The notes beneath the pieces are model-generated. The model was not told where the DNA came from, did not search any database, and worked only from the letters and a program-made list of their open reading frames with translations. Position numbers and translations under genes: made by a program. From Candidatus Planktophila versatilis (lineage in GTDB: Bacteria > Actinomycetota > Actinomycetes > Nanopelagicales > Nanopelagicaceae): DNA of 64,000 nucleotides. Shown here piece by piece: positions 61,661-64,000 of this stretch. Each line of letters starts with the position of its first letter. Within the stretch, counting starts at the first letter, position 1. Where the stretch lies: positions 62,001 through 126,000 of the forward strand of contig NZ_CP016774.1 in assembly GCF_002288105.1 (NCBI RefSeq). The letters run 5' to 3'.

Positions 61661-62262
61661 AGAAGTTCCTTACTGTGATTGCTGTTCTGTCAGCACTTGC
61701 TCTGACCGGATGCGCAAAGGCAGATACCGCTGCATCAATTGGCGATATCACCATCACGCAGGCACAGGCGCAATCAAAGATTGATGAACTCTTAGCAGAG
61801 CGAGCAAAGATTGATACAGCAGGTACCCAATTTGAAACCGGGAACGCGCTTAACCGAAGCCAACTTCGCTTTACAATTATTACAACAGTGTTTGATGAAA
61901 TTGCGAAAGAGTTAAAACTCTCCGTTTCGGCGACAGAACTTGAGAACTCCCGCCAAGGCATTTATAGCCAAATTGGTGGAGAGGCAGAACTTTCCAAGAG
62001 TTTAGTTGCCGCGCAGATTGCGCCATCGAATTTCGACCGCTATCTACGCGCCACCATCATCTCAAATAAATTATCTGGTGCTCTTGCAATGGGTGGAGTT
62101 GCCGAAGCAGAGGTTCAGGCAAGGATCAGTGAGCTACTTCAGAAAAAGGCTGAGCAACTTAACGTCACAGTCAATCCTCGTTATGGCGTATGGGATGACG
62201 CCTCAGGTGATTTGATTCCTGGAGATTCTGCTGGATCAGCAGTAGTTCCATCAAATAAGTAA
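61657..62262 (+). CDS. SurA N-terminal-like lipoprotein
   Basis: This 201-residue lipoprotein has a signal peptide with lipobox LTGC (Cys19). The mature part resembles the SurA N-terminal chaperone region (TITQAQAQSKIDELLAERAKID), without a peptidyl-prolyl isomerase domain. It probably helps fold exported proteins at the outer membrane face. The GTG start overlaps the mfd stop (GTGA). Order mfd-surA-mazG-eno is conserved in actinobacteria. Confidence 0.87.
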   Translation: MKKFLTVIAVLSALALTGCAKADTAASIGDITITQAQAQSKIDELLAERAKIDTAGTQFETGNALNRSQLRFTIITTVFDEIAKELKLSVSATELENSRQGIYSQIGGEAELSKSLVAAQIAPSNFDRYLRATIISNKLSGALAMGGVAEAEVQARISELLQKKAEQLNVTVNPRYGVWDDASGDLIPGDSAGSAVVPSNK

Positions 62263-62267
62263 CGCTC

Positions 62268-64000
<1,733 letters not shown>

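Overview
This 64 kb stretch reads as chromosome from a small, streamlined actinobacterium. Three things suggest this. The gene set is actinobacterial: mycothiol glycosyltransferase MshA, CarD, fused IspDF, fused CopD/CtaG, a GlnR-like regulator, and DUF3263, DUF3027, DUF2530 and DUF4395 proteins. The base composition is moderate rather than GC-rich. Packing is extreme: most neighbours overlap by 1-4 bases, and several convergent genes have directly abutting stop codons. This fits the freshwater acI lineage (Nanopelagicales, e.g. Planktophila/Nanopelagicus). That assignment is inferred from style and synteny, not from a marker gene.

Layout. 1-7.4 kb: a partial GlnR-like regulator diverges from thioredoxin, DUF4395, Fur, YgfZ, two tiny membrane ORFs, a nitrobindin-like protein and asparaginase II. 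MshA, YbjN and GpmA follow. 7.4-12.4 kb: LpqE-like lipoprotein, CarD, IspDF, CysS, RlmB, an SGNH hydrolase and tRNA-Thr. 12.4-19.7 kb: carbonic anhydrase, alpha/beta hydrolase, type II NADH dehydrogenase, an NmrA/DUF2867 protein, DUF3263, GroEL with promoter and CIRCE operator, DUF3027 and a cold-shock protein. 19.7-25.6 kb: DUF2530, MFS, SerC, PdxH, citrate synthase and photolyase. 25.6-30 kb: a sulfur island (Cys leader peptide, exported rhodanese, YeeE/YedE transporter), a membrane diguanylate cyclase and a secreted helical protein. 30-38 kb: DEAD-box helicase with a structured leader, SDR, saccharopine-dehydrogenase-like protein, tRNA-Arg, PurU, MMPL transporter and FmdB.

38-46 kb: CopC, CopD/CtaG and acyl-CoA dehydrogenase, then 5-formyl-THF cyclo-ligase, a reduced MoeA-like protein (Glp-like), RimJ-type acetyltransferase, a GlpR-like membrane protein and protein O-mannosyltransferase. 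46-64 kb: the classic actinobacterial housekeeping block RsmI, MetG, TatD, RsmA, IspE, MarR, tRNA-Gln, GlmU, Prs, L25, Pth, PEP carboxylase, Mfd, SurA-like lipoprotein, MazG and enolase (cut by the window end).

No insertion sequences, prophage, CRISPR array or rRNA were seen, and no gap without a gene exceeds 300 bases. The most interesting points are the leader-peptide/exported-rhodanese/transporter locus, a MoeA-like protein with its central domain and key motifs missing but still next to its putative membrane receptor, a CopC homologue without copper ligands, and a set of well-formed palindromes or alternative hairpins in the few intergenic gaps. Nothing here looks like a whole new defence or mobile system.
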